A DNA stretch of 64,000 nt from Persicaria tinctoria. Lineage: Eukaryota; Streptophyta; Magnoliopsida; Caryophyllales; Polygonaceae. The DNA lies in assembly GCA_037127255.1 (NCBI GenBank), contig JBANSL010000007.1, forward strand, positions 67,073,538-67,137,537, written 5' to 3'. The first letter of the stretch is position 1. Every line of letters starts with the position of its first letter. The notes beneath the pieces were generated by a model, which was not told the origin of the DNA, did no database searches, and saw only the letters and a program-made list of their open reading frames with translations. Made by a program: the position numbers and the translations under genes. Positions 21,549-32,306 of the stretch are shown here, one piece after another.

Positions 21549-22981
21549 TCCTGTCTACAACACCAAAAAGAATAACCCAAACCAACAACCTAACTAGCAA
21601 CCTTCTAACTAGTATAGTGGAATAGTAAGGGGTCGATCCCACAAAGAGAATACCTTTCATGTCTATTAAATTTGCTATCGAAAGAAAACAATATCAAAGG
21701 GTAATTGAATAATAAGGCAATTGAATATAGCAAAAGTAACAATAGTGAATTGGTTATAATTATGAATGAGATAGTTTCCCCTACAATTCATCAACAATGG
21801 TTATGTCTTTGATCCTTGACTCTATCCTATCTTTCCTTGTTTGATTCATATAATGGTGGATCACTCCAACCCTAAGCAATTTAACAATGTCAATAACATA
21901 AACAACCAAAGATAGAGGCGTAACTCTCTACCCTTAATTGATGCAATTGATAAAGTAGAATTGTCAATGTCCCCTACACACCCAATCGATGCTTTCATGG
22001 GATCGATTGACTATGTTGTGCTACTAATCCAATTAACTTATAAGGGCTAATCAAACCTTTAGCAAGAAAGAAAATTCCATCAAGGTGGCCAATCACGAGG
22101 GAATAAATGCAATCAATCAATAAAGAACAAAGACATTGAATCAATCAAACTTAGAATAGATAGAAATTAAGTCTCACAAATCATATAACTATGTCTTTGA
22201 ATTGCAGGCGAAACAAAAGAGGTTTAGTTCCTCATGGAAAGTCTTCCTCTCAATATCTCCATTGGAGTTCTCCCTCAACGAGGTCTCCCCCCAACTCTCA
22301 AACCGGTAAAAGTCGGCCAAATACCAATATAAACTTAACCTAATTAGTTTCCAAAAGAATGAAATCGTAATTCCGTATCGGCACGGGCGGCGTGTGCAGT
22401 GGTCTAGGCGGCGGGCGCCGTGACAACAATAATGTGCTTCTTCATTTAACCCCTTCTGAATCCAAGATAACTTCTTCTACACCTCTTTCTTGCCTTCTTC
22501 AATGGTTTCCTCATGTTTCTACCTCTCCATATTCATCCTTGGCAAGCCATAAATGTATCCTTCCAAGCGTCGGAAAGTAAATATGCAAATAAGCACAAAA
22601 AGAACGTAGATTCCAAACTTGCAAAACAAACTACTAATGATGTGAACTACTCAATAAACTTGATATAAACTATTCTAAATGCACTAACAACTACCTTGAG
22701 CGAATAAATACCAGAAGCGAAAAAACGACTAATAATGCATATTTTAGATAGACATTCTAGCTAGTTTTAGTGTGAATATTGCATGTCTTCTATTCATTTC
22801 TCATATCTTATCATTTGGTGGCCAAAATTCAAAATCTACGCATTTTATGGTTAATTCTGCAGATTAGCGGATTCAGACTCAAAAGGTGGATCAAGGGGGC
22901 GATGTTGGAGCCTTGGAGCTGCTAGAGCCGATGAGGAGGAGACATGTCCATGAAGAAGATGAGATGCGCCAAGATGGAGAC
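21549..22981. repeat. Duplicated block D, copy 2
   Basis: Second copy of 17331-18764, differing at only scattered bases by eye (for example ACTGGCAACC versus ACTAGCAACC). It ends in GAGAC (22977-22981), which is also the left target duplication of element A3. Confidence 0.8.
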
Positions 22982-25047
22982 TGTTGTGAGGAGGAAATCA
23001 AGTATGAAATATAATAAAATAAATCAAACCAGATTTAGGCCCACGCAAATAAATACAAGACTCCTCCAATGCAGTAAGAGAAAGTCAGGATCGAATCCAC
23101 GAGGAAGCGTGTTAGCGGATCCTAGGTAGCTGTAAATCTCACAGAAAAGCAGAAAATACAGAAATGAAGAAACAAAGAAAGACAGAAATAAAACAGAAAA
23201 GAACAAACAAAAGCAGAAAAAAAAGCGGGGACACAGAAGTTACTCGATATCGAGAAACAGTCCTTGATATCGACTACAGACAAGTCGACAACAGAAAACA
23301 GAAACCGAACAGACAACTCGATCTCGGCAAGTTCTACTCGATATCGAGTTAGGGCTACTCGATTTCGACTACAACTCCTCTGTATCGACAAAAAAAACAG
23401 TAACTTTAAAATGCAAATTCTCAAACCGAAAACTCAGAATTCCGACGAAATAAATCAATATAATAAAGAACTTCCAAAGCCAGGGTATCAACACCACAAT
23501 GATAATCAAGCAAAGTAATATATAAAGGCATAAAAGATCATGCTTTCCATCAAAGTCACTTTCGTTACTAACAAATAGGCATTTAGCGGCTTTCGCATAA
23601 ACCCTAATTGTTACTAGCCCTTTTCACCTAATTAATCCAAGTTGCATTAAGATCACTTTCGCTTCAATAACACAAACAAGGATCACCTTCAACTCTCGCA
23701 AAAGAATCATGCTCATAGGGATAGAAGACGAATTGCATAACAAGATTTGACCTTTATCGCGTCACCTCTACATGGCCACCGTCGGGCTCACCCCAGCCCC
23801 CGAAGTGGGTGGACTACTCGCTCTTCATCGCAATTGCAGACAATGATGTATGAAAAGAAACTTGCATTAAACTAAATTCAAAGCCTTTACAATCCCGGCA
23901 ATCAACTTTCACTGAATGCCAAAACCCTAAAACCTTTGAACTTCCTAAAACTTCTCTGTGGAACTACTTGTCTCTGACTGAAATTGAATGAATTAGAAAC
24001 CAGCCCCTAGGGCTTTATTTATAGCCTTCTATACCTTGCTATTCAATGATAGAAATATCTATCTTTATCTAAATCTATATCTAAAGGCTTAAAAGATAAA
24101 TAAAAGTAATTTAGGAATTAAAAAAAAGGGAAAAATAAATCTAAATAGGTAAGTCTTCTCTCCATGTGTGGTAAATCTTCTCCATAGATAGAATTTGATC
24201 AAATTGGATAGAATCTCGGCCAACTCGACTTCCTTCGTCTCCAAGGATTCCCAACTCGACAAGGACAGCTTACGGCGTTGCGTTTCCATAAACTGGCCTA
24301 CTCGATATCGACAAGAGTACTCGATATCGAGTACCATGGTTCGTCGACTATGGTGGCTCGGCTTCTCGGGTAGATCTACTCGACATGGCTCGGACTTGTG
24401 AGCTCCTTGGCTCCTCGATCTCGACTAGGCAACTCGAGATCGAGTAAGGTGTAATCGAGGATGCCTGGACTGGTGATGTCGAGTAGGTGGTGCTCGTCAC
24501 GGACTCGGGTTGGCGCCATGGGTTACTCGATCTCGGCAAGATCTCCTCGAGATCGAGTAGGGTCGTCCCGGCATCTCCGTCCTTGGCTTCTCGGCATGGC
24601 ACAACTTCTTCGACTCCGGGTGTGGCGTCTAGGCTTTGTCGATCTCGACAAGCTGTACTAGAAATCGAGTAGGCTTCCGAAGTCGGGTTGATCTGGTTCT
24701 CGACACTGCTCTTGATCGACAAGGCTAGTGCTCGGACAGCTTTGTCGAGGTCGAGTAGCAGTACTCTAGATTGAGTAAACTCTGGCTCCAAGCTTGATTT
24801 GACTGGTTCCGCTGCTTCTTGACCTTGGATTTCTGTAGTTGATTTCTGAGCTTTTCTGACCTTTCTCAGAACTGCTGTAATTTGCCTCGAATTCTGCGAA
24901 ATTAAACAGAAACTAGTGTAGATTCCATAACTTGGCAAATAAACATAAACTACATAGATTCTGTAATATCTTAGCCCAAATGAATGAAATTTATGCAGAA
25001 ATCGATATAAAAGTTACTGTAAAACATGGCATATTCAACTCACAACA
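22982..25047 (-). repeat. 3' LTR of A3
   Basis: 2066 bp. TATTTATA (24016-24023) is the reverse complement of the LTR TATA box. TCGANNTCGA arrays lie at 24235-24785 and 23240-23385. It lacks the CGCTGCCAGCG block of A1/A2. Confidence 0.93.
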
Positions 25048-25065
25048 AACACCCCATACTTAAGC

Positions 25066-25083
25066 TTGCTTGTCCTCAAGCAA
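25066..25083 (-). other. AGGA-loop hairpin, terminal copy (A3)
   Basis: On the - strand TTGCTTG-AGGA-CAAGCAA, then CTTAAGTATGGGGTGTT and the LTR boundary at 25047. Confidence 0.72.
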
Positions 25084-25432
25084 TATTTTTATTTATCACT
25101 CAGGGGAAGAATTCAAACTCTCAACATTTAAGATTCATTCTCATATAACCCTGCAGACAATTACCATCATTGAGAAGGTACTAGTGTCACAAATCCATGC
25201 TTGTGCAAATATACAAAAGCAACATCTACTCACAAAAGGAGGGTTATGCTAAAACAATTCATGTGACAAAGCATTGATAATCAAGAGGACTTTGATTTAA
25301 GCTAATGATCCGGGGAAATGGAGTATTTCCAAACTGAATTTCCACATTCCTTCTCCATAATATTCATTACCTTTCATAATGCTTTTATCAATAATAATGC
25401 TTTTACCTCTCTAACCTCAGCACTGCCTTCTT

Positions 25433-25479
25433 ACGAGTCGCAAACATGTGTGTCATGAATGGCCCCGGATACTTAGTGC
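25433..25479 (-). repeat. Conserved noncoding motif (A3)
   Basis: The reverse complement reads CCGGGGCCATTCATGACACA then CATGTTTGCGACTCG. Same position between hairpins as in A1. Confidence 0.72.
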
Positions 25480-26204
25480 TTTGGACTCCTCACAATGTGT
25501 CCCATCTCTCCAACCTATTATCTCAGAGAGCAGGGTCAATCTACCTTTATCTCCTGAGGCGATTGGATTTTCTTTCACTCATTGAATTTTCCATATATTT
25601 CAAACATTCCTTCCGAACTCCAAATATGATATATAGTAACACAAACACCATATAATAATCTCCATAATGTAACATCATTCTCAACATAATCCCCGGATAG
25701 GAAATAAGGTAAAGAATGGCAATATTTAGATCATGTGGAGCAATATTTGAAATAAGGCATAATATGGCTTTGTGTAATGCATAAGCATAGGTAAGGCTAG
25801 GATATACACAATGAGCATATATGGAAATATAAACTCCTCCATCCTCTTATCATGCAACATGTCAAAATCAACTTCGAATTTTACCACCTTTCATGGTTTT
25901 CATCTAAAATATGCACTTCATTATGACTTCCCTTTACTAGGCAATTTCATGCTATATCTCTAATGAATCCAATTTTGCATCGTCGAGTTCAATATAAGCT
26001 TACATGACACTATTCAAAAAATTTCAATGGGAGTCATTTTTTCAAACCTTTGGAAAACATGCATATATAAGCACATAAATCAATAATGCATTCCAAAATA
26101 GCAATGTAGCAACTCAAAGCAATAAATTCTAAATATGCATATATAATGTCAAATATGGAAAATATGCACAAAGTAAGCCCTTCCCCCACCCCATAATTAT
26201 ACAT

Positions 26205-26222
26205 TACAGTGTCCTCACTGTA
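26205..26222 (-). other. AGGA-loop hairpin, internal copy (A3)
   Basis: TACAGTG-AGGA-CACTGTA, a perfect 7-bp stem. It differs from A1 (TACAATG/CATTGTA) by paired changes. Confidence 0.72.
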
Positions 26223-26827
26223 TAAAAACAAGGGTAAAGAAAGAAACTCACAAGACATGTGTGCAGGGCCTCAAAATATCGAATACAAGAATCCTAGGCC
26301 GAGTCTGAATATAGCTTGCTTCTATCCATGAACCTGAAAAGTGTAGAAGACGTATACCCACAATAGAAAACTAAAAATGTTCAAAACCAAAAAACAAACA
26401 AAAGCAACAAAGTCTCAAAAAGTCCAAAAATAAATGTCTATGTACAAGCTCTAGATTTTATAGTCGCTAGGCCGACTTTCCATTTATGCTCAAGGTGGCA
26501 TCTATAGGGCCCATGTAGCATGGGCCTCAAATAAGACTCCATTATTGTCCATCAGTTTTAATCCTCCAGAATGGATCTTGTTCACCACGAAAGGCCCCAT
26601 CCGCTTCTTGTTGAATTTGTTGGGGAACCAATGATCCTTTGATTTAAAGACATAGAGCTTGTCTCCAATTTCATACTCCTTGGGCTCATCATTGGAAATC
26701 CTACATAAGCGCACATACCAAGGCAAACCTCTCCCATGTATAGACAGATCTTTAATGGAAATAGGAGAAGAAAGATCCATACCTTGGCTTACCTTTGCAG
26801 AGACGGAATCGGGGACCACAGTGTTTG

Positions 26828-27247
26828 GTCGATCTCGAGTAGGAGTACTCGATCTCGACGAGCTTTCTGGTTCTGGTGGTGAGCTGCTCGAGGATGCAGA
26901 AGCTGGTGAAGGTTGGTCGACATCGACAAGCCTGGTCGATCTCGAGTAGGGTGGCTGGTCTGGTGGCTTCAGCGTCGAGGAAGCAGGTGTCAGGGAGGAT
27001 GGGTGTTGGTCGATCTCGACAAACCTGTTCGAGATCGAGGAGCCTGGTCGATCTGGTAGTTTCAGTGTCGAGGAAACAGGTGCCCGAGGATGCAGAAGCT
27101 GGTGAGGGTGGTCAATATCGAGTACGGTACTCGATCTCGAGGAGAGCTGAGCTTCTATTTTGCTACTCGACGACACTGGTGCTGTTGGAGGCTCCCGGCT
27201 TTGGTCGATGTCGACTAGGGTCCTCGATGTCGAGGAGTCTTGGTCGA
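26828..27247. repeat. TCGANNTCGA array, PR to integrase-tail spacer of A3
   Basis: Same position as 2630-3211 but with different unit number and spacing, and still open in the polyprotein frame. Confidence 0.85.
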
Positions 27248-28149
27248 CCTTGACCCCATACTTGGTTCCTGTCAAGGCATCCAAAAAATAATTAGTCAAT
27301 AACGACGTACCTTGGTTTGTGTCGATTGGATTCTCTGTGTCCTCCTTTAGGATTGTCATGATCTCTTCCACCTGGGCTTCCATATCCCTCTTTTCCAGCT
27401 CCTCAGGAGTCATGTTTCTCACCTTGGGTTCCCCGCAGGTGATGTAGCCAGCTGAGATAGATTTTACCTCTTCCATTGGACCTGTATGCCTTTCAGTTTT
27501 ATTAAAGGAATACTCAATTACCTCATTGCTGATGTTGAAGGTGAGCACTCCTTTCCTTACGCTTATGTTGGCATCCACCGTCGGCAAGAAGGGTCTTCCT
27601 AGAATAATTGGACAAGCAGGATCTTCTTGCATATCAATAACTAAGAAATCAGCATGGACAAAGAATTTACCTACTTGTACTGGCACATTGTCCACCATGC
27701 CTGTTGGAATGACCACTGTGTTGTTGGCCATGTAAAGTCTAGCATCCACAGGCTCTAGGGCACCTATCTTAATCTTGGACCAAATTGTTAAAGGCATTAT
27801 AATCACACTAGCTCCCAGATCACATAAAGCATTAATTTTGTATGGACCAAATCCAATGATTATAGCAAACTTAACTGGATCTGGCCTCTTCTCCAGTATG
27901 TCCAAATGGATGCATTCCTCTGTAATTTCAGCCATTGATCGCTTTTTGCTCAGAATCACTTTTAGGAACTTGACATAGGATGGCATTTCATTGAGAGCTT
28001 CTGTGAAGGGGATGGTGACGTTGAGTTTCTGAAGCATCTTGATGAAGCGCTGAAATTTCTTTTCTGCCGGATCCTTTGGAGATTTTGTGGGGAAAGGTAG
28101 CTTCTTTTTCTGATTCGGAGTCAAAACAGATGTCGGAGGTGCTGCAGTT

Positions 28150-28330
28150 TTCTCGATCTCGGGCTGACCGTCCTCGATGTCGAGTACAGCCTTGTCGATC
28201 TCGACTAGGTTGGGTGATGTCGAGTTGCTGTGCAGTGTAGACGAGGGCTTTTGAAATTTCTCCTCGAGATCAACGTGGCCCTCCTCGAGATTGACCAGGC
28301 TCTGGTCGATGTCGACTAGCTGCTGGTCGA
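28150..28330. repeat. TCGANNTCGA array, gag-PR spacer of A3
   Basis: Units TCGATCTCG, TCGATGTCGA and TCGAGATC between the zinc knuckle and protease, as in A1 1565-1728. Confidence 0.82.
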
Positions 28331-29913
28331 CTTGCTGGTCTCCTTTATTCTGTTGCTTTCCAACTTCTGGCTCTTGTAGTTGATGGCCGCTTCTGAGTCT
28401 TACAGCAGCGATGTGTCCAGTCTTTCCCTTAGGGTTTGGTTTTGAAGATCCAGGGAGCGCACCTGACCGTTTGGGGATTCCTGCTGCTAGTTGACCAATC
28501 TGTGTATCAACTGATTTTCGCCATATGTCAATTTCCCCAAGCCTAGAATTGACACCTTGCATCTGAGTGTAGACGGAGTTGAAGGACTGCTTAGTTTCTG
28601 AGTGTTTCCTCCGTATTTCCTCTAGGACTCTCTGTATATCATCCCTTTTCTGGTCCCTTTCTGGATGTCTTGGAGCTCTGTAGGGCGGGGGGTTCCTAGG
28701 GGCACCTTGGTTCCATTGTGTTTGCTGAAACCTTTGGTCCCCCATGTAGCGATTGGGACCCCCTGCGTAAGCTATCTCCTCGTGGTGCTCTGCCAGCCTA
28801 ACTTGCTCTGTGTGTGGGCACTCAGTAGTGGTGTGCCGTTGCGATCCACATTCAATGCAAGGCTGGTTGACAGAAAGATACTTTACTTGCTTGAAGAGCT
28901 TCTTGTTCTGATCTCTGTAGTACTGTTCCCTTACATCAGGATCAATCTCTTTAGGAGGCTCATAGAGGAGCATGGATGGTGCTGGCCTGCGTAGGGGTTC
29001 TCCTCATAGTTTGCAGTAGACCCATATTTGTTGTCATAATTAGTGAGCTTGTCCAACACGCCCCAAGCGTCAACTGGTGGCATTGTCAAATACTCATAGC
29101 GAGTATAATGGTTGATTCTGTCCTTAGTGACTTGATCAAGAGAGTTGAAGAAGATCTCCTGAATGACGTAGGGTGGCTGTCCATGAGTAGGGCAGGATCA
29201 CATCAGTTCTTTGTAGCGCTCCCATGCCTTTGCCAGCGGTTCCCCTTGCTTCTGTTTGAAGGCGGTGATTTTTTGGCGGAGATGTGCTGTTTTGGCGGGT
29301 GGGAAGAATTTATTCAGAAATTCTTGCTCTACTTGGGCCCATGTTGTTAGGGATCTTGGTTTCAACCCTTCAAGCCACTTTAGTGCAGGTCCAGCGAGAG
29401 ACCAGCGAAAAGCCTTCATCTTGACATATTCCAAGGTTGTACCTTCAGCAAGAGTACGGCACATGTCAGAAAAATTTGTAGCATATTCAAGAGGAGACTC
29501 ATTAAATCTACCAAAAAAAGCATTGTTTTTAAGCTCTATAAGAAATTGAGTGCGAATTTCAAAAGAGTTTTCAGGGATAAGAATTGCCGATTCAGGCACG
29601 ACGAGAGTTGGGTGCATATAATCCTCTGCCGTGGTTGGTTACTGGGCAAGCTCAGCCTCTTCTTGTTCCCTTGCTGCTTTCTCAGTGGCGATAGCAACAT
29701 CTTTAGCGGCCAATTCCCTTGTAAGCCTTGCGATCAGCTGTTCCTGTGTCTCTACAGCTGCCATGGCTCTTTGCAGTTTAGCTCTGATGTGTAGAAGGCG
29801 CTCTGGTTCGTCTAAGCCATCAAACTCAGGTGGTTGACCAGAACGGCGCATACACCTGTAAATTAACTCAAAGAAAAAGTAAGATCTGACTACCTAAGGC
29901 GCGAATGATAGCC

Positions 29914-29931
29914 TCCCCGACAACGGCGCCA
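29914..29931 (-). other. Primer binding site of A3 (tRNA-Asp type)
   Basis: On the - strand TGGCGCCGTTGTCGGGGA, 3 nt from the 5' LTR end. This is the usual PBS of Athila-type elements. Confidence 0.88.
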
Positions 29932-29934
29932 ATT

Positions 29935-32000
29935 TGTTGTGAGGAGGAAATCAAGTATGAAATATAATAAAATAAATCAAACCAGATTTAGGCCCACGCA
30001 AATAAATACAAGACTCCTCCAATGCAGTAAGAGAAAGTCAGGATCGAATCCACGAGGAAGCGTGTCAGCGGATCCTAGGTAGCCATAAATCTCACAGAAA
30101 AGTAGAAAAGACATAAACGAAGAAACAAAGAAAGAAAGAAATAAAACAGAAAAGAACAAACAAAAGCAGAAACAAAAGCGGGGACACAGAAGTTACTCCA
30201 AATCGAGCAACAGTCCTCGATATCGACTATAGACAAGTCGACAACAGAAAACAGAAACCGAACAGACACCTCGATCTCGACAAGTTCTACTCGATATCGA
30301 GTTAGGGCTACTCGATTTCGACTACAACTCCTCTGTATCGACAAAAAAAACAGTAACTTTAAAATGCAAATTCTCAAACCGAAAACTCAGAATTCCGACG
30401 AAATAAATCAATATAATAAAGAACTTCCAAATCCAGGGTATCAACACCACAACGATAATCATGCAAAGTAATACATAAAGGCATAAAAGATCATGCTTTC
30501 CATCAAAGTAACTTTGGTTACTAACAAATAGGCATTTAGAGGCTTTCGCATAAACCCTAATTGTTACTAACCCTTTTCACATAATTAATCCAAGTTGCAT
30601 TAAGATCACTTTCGCTTCAATAACACAAACAAGGATCACCTTCAACTCTCGCAAATGAATCATGCTCATAGGGATAGAAGACGAATTGCATAACAAGATC
30701 TGACCTTTATCGCGTCACCTCTACATGGCCACCGTCGGGCTCACCCCAGCCCCATAAGTGGGTGGACTACTCGCTCTTTATCGCAATTGCAGACAATGAT
30801 GTATGAAAAGAAACTTGCATTAAACTAAATTCAAAGCCTTTACAATCCCGGCAATCAACTTTCGCTCAATGCCAAAACCCTAAAACCTTTGAACTTCCTA
30901 AAACTTCTCTGTGGAACTACTTGTCTCTGACTGAAATTGAATGAATTAGAAACCAGCCCCTAGGGCTTTATTTATAGCCTTCTATACCTTGCTGTTCAAG
31001 GATAGAAATATCTATCTTTATCTAAATCTATATCTAAAGGCTTAAAAGATAAATAAAAGTAATTTAGGAATTAAAAAAAAGGGAAAAATAAATCTAAATA
31101 GATAAGTTTTCTCTCCATGTGTGGTAAATCTTCTCCATAGATAGAATTTGATCAAATTGGATAGAATCTCGGCCAACTCGACTTCCTTCGTCTCCAAGGA
31201 TTCCCAACTCGACAAGGACAGCTTACGGCGACGTGTTTCCAGAAACTGGCCTACTCGATATCGACAAGAGTACTCGATATCGAGTACCATGGTTCGTCGA
31301 CTATGGTGGCTCGGCTTCTCGGGTAGATCTGCTTGACATGGCTCAGACTTGTGGGCTCCTTGGCTCATCGATCTCGACTAGGCAACTCGAGATCGAGTAA
31401 GGTGTAATCGAGGATGCCTGGACTGGTGATGTCGAGTAGGTGGTGCTCGTCACGGACTCGGGTTGGCGCCATGGGTTACTCGATCTCGACAAGATCTCCT
31501 CGATATCGAGTAGGGTCGTCCCGGCATCTCCGTCCTTGGCTTCTCGGCATGGCACAACTTCTTCGACTCCGGGTGTGGCGTCTAGGCTTTGTCGATCTCG
31601 ACAAGCTGTACTCGAAATCGAGTAGGCTTCCGGAGTCGGGTTGATCTGGTTCTCGACACTGCTCTTGGTCGACAAGGCCTGTGCTCGGACAGCTTCGTCG
31701 AGGTCGAGTAGCAGTACTCTAGATCGAGTAAACTCAGGCTCCAAGCTTGATTTGACTGGTTCCGCTGCTTCTTGACCTTGGATTTCTGTAGTTGATTTCT
31801 GAGCTTTTCTGACCTTTCTCAGAACTGCTGTAATTTGCCTCGAATTATGCGAAATTAAACAGAAACTAGTTTAGATTCCATAATTTGGCAAATAAACATA
31901 AACTACATAGATTCTGGAATATCTTAGCCCAAATGAATGAAATGTATGCAGAAATCGATATAAAAGTTACTGTAAAACATGGCATATTCAACTCACAACA
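29935..32000 (-). repeat. 5' LTR of A3
   Basis: 2066 bp, the same length as the 3' LTR. TATA box reverse complement TATTTATA at 30969-30976. TCGANNTCGA arrays at 30190-30340 and 31190-31735. Confidence 0.93.
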
Positions 32001-32005
32001 GAGAC

Positions 32006-32306
32006 GAGCTGAAAGCACGAAAGACAAGGATTCCAAAACACTTAAGATCGGCGCTCGTTAATAGTGTTGAGGTCGGACTCACAGCAAATCTTCTGAAGTT
32101 TATCCTTGGAGATTTATGTTTATAATTTCCTATTTCGTTCTAGATTTTAGGTAAGCCATAAGTGGCTAACTTCTCTTTAGTTTTGCTCACGTTGTTCCTT
32201 GGGATTGGCTTTGGGCCTTTTCTACACAGCTTAAGTGGAAGGCGAAGAAGGCCCCTTTCCGCAGGGGTGGGGGAGGGAGGCGGGGGGGGGGGGGGGGGGG
32301 AGCCGT
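32006..32306 (+). other. Unassigned DNA with a probable mitochondrial rrn26 fragment and a poly-G tract
   Basis: About 32215-32306 (TTCTACACAGCTTAAGTGG... GGGGGAGGGAGGC... GGAGCCGT) fits the part of domain V of organellar large-subunit rRNA that precedes the segment at 34768. It is interrupted by a run of 19 G (32282-32300). The preceding 200 bp are unassigned. Assignment is from memory of rRNA layout, so moderate to low. Confidence 0.35.

Larger units (their letters stand above)
25084..26489 (-). other. 3' noncoding region of A3
   Basis: No coding signal. It carries the conserved motif, the internal G-tract (about 26175-26195) with its hairpin, and the post-stop hairpin AGTCG-gcctag-CGACT (about 26462-26477). 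Confidence 0.75.
26490..29851 (-). pseudogene. gag: gag-protease polyprotein of A3 (long intact C-terminal ORF)
   Basis: Start MRRSGQPPEF at 29851. The gag domain (MHPTLVVPES... W.Q.EQEFLNKFFP) is broken by TAA at 29639 and TGA at 29198, and a 1-bp deletion lies near 29000 relative to A1. From 28973 to 26502 there are 823 uninterrupted codons: zinc knuckle CIECGSQRHTTTEC, first repeat linker, protease DLGASVIIMP, a 2nd linker of STS/VDIDQ-type units, and the integrase-tail-like end KRMGPFVVNKI. A TAG at 26502 removes the last few residues. No RT or integrase catalytic motifs occur. The long open stretch suggests recent activity in trans. Confidence 0.87.
22982..32000 (-). mobile_element. Complete family-A element A3 (RT-less, 9019 bp)
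   Basis: On the - strand: 5' LTR 29935-32000, PBS 29914-29931, gag-protease ORF region 29851-26490, 3' noncoding region, PPT at 25048-25062, 3' LTR 22982-25047. Both LTRs are 2066 bp with TGTTG...CAACA ends. The target duplication GAGAC is perfect (22977-22981 and 32001-32005). The PR to integrase-tail spacer holds only repeat-coded linker, so this architecture with no RT, RNase H or integrase core is the native family form, since A1 shares it. Confidence 0.95.

Noticed and set aside
32282..32300. Poly-G run as a regulatory G-quadruplex
   Set aside because: A pure homopolymer beside organelle-derived DNA; slippage or sequencing error is simpler.
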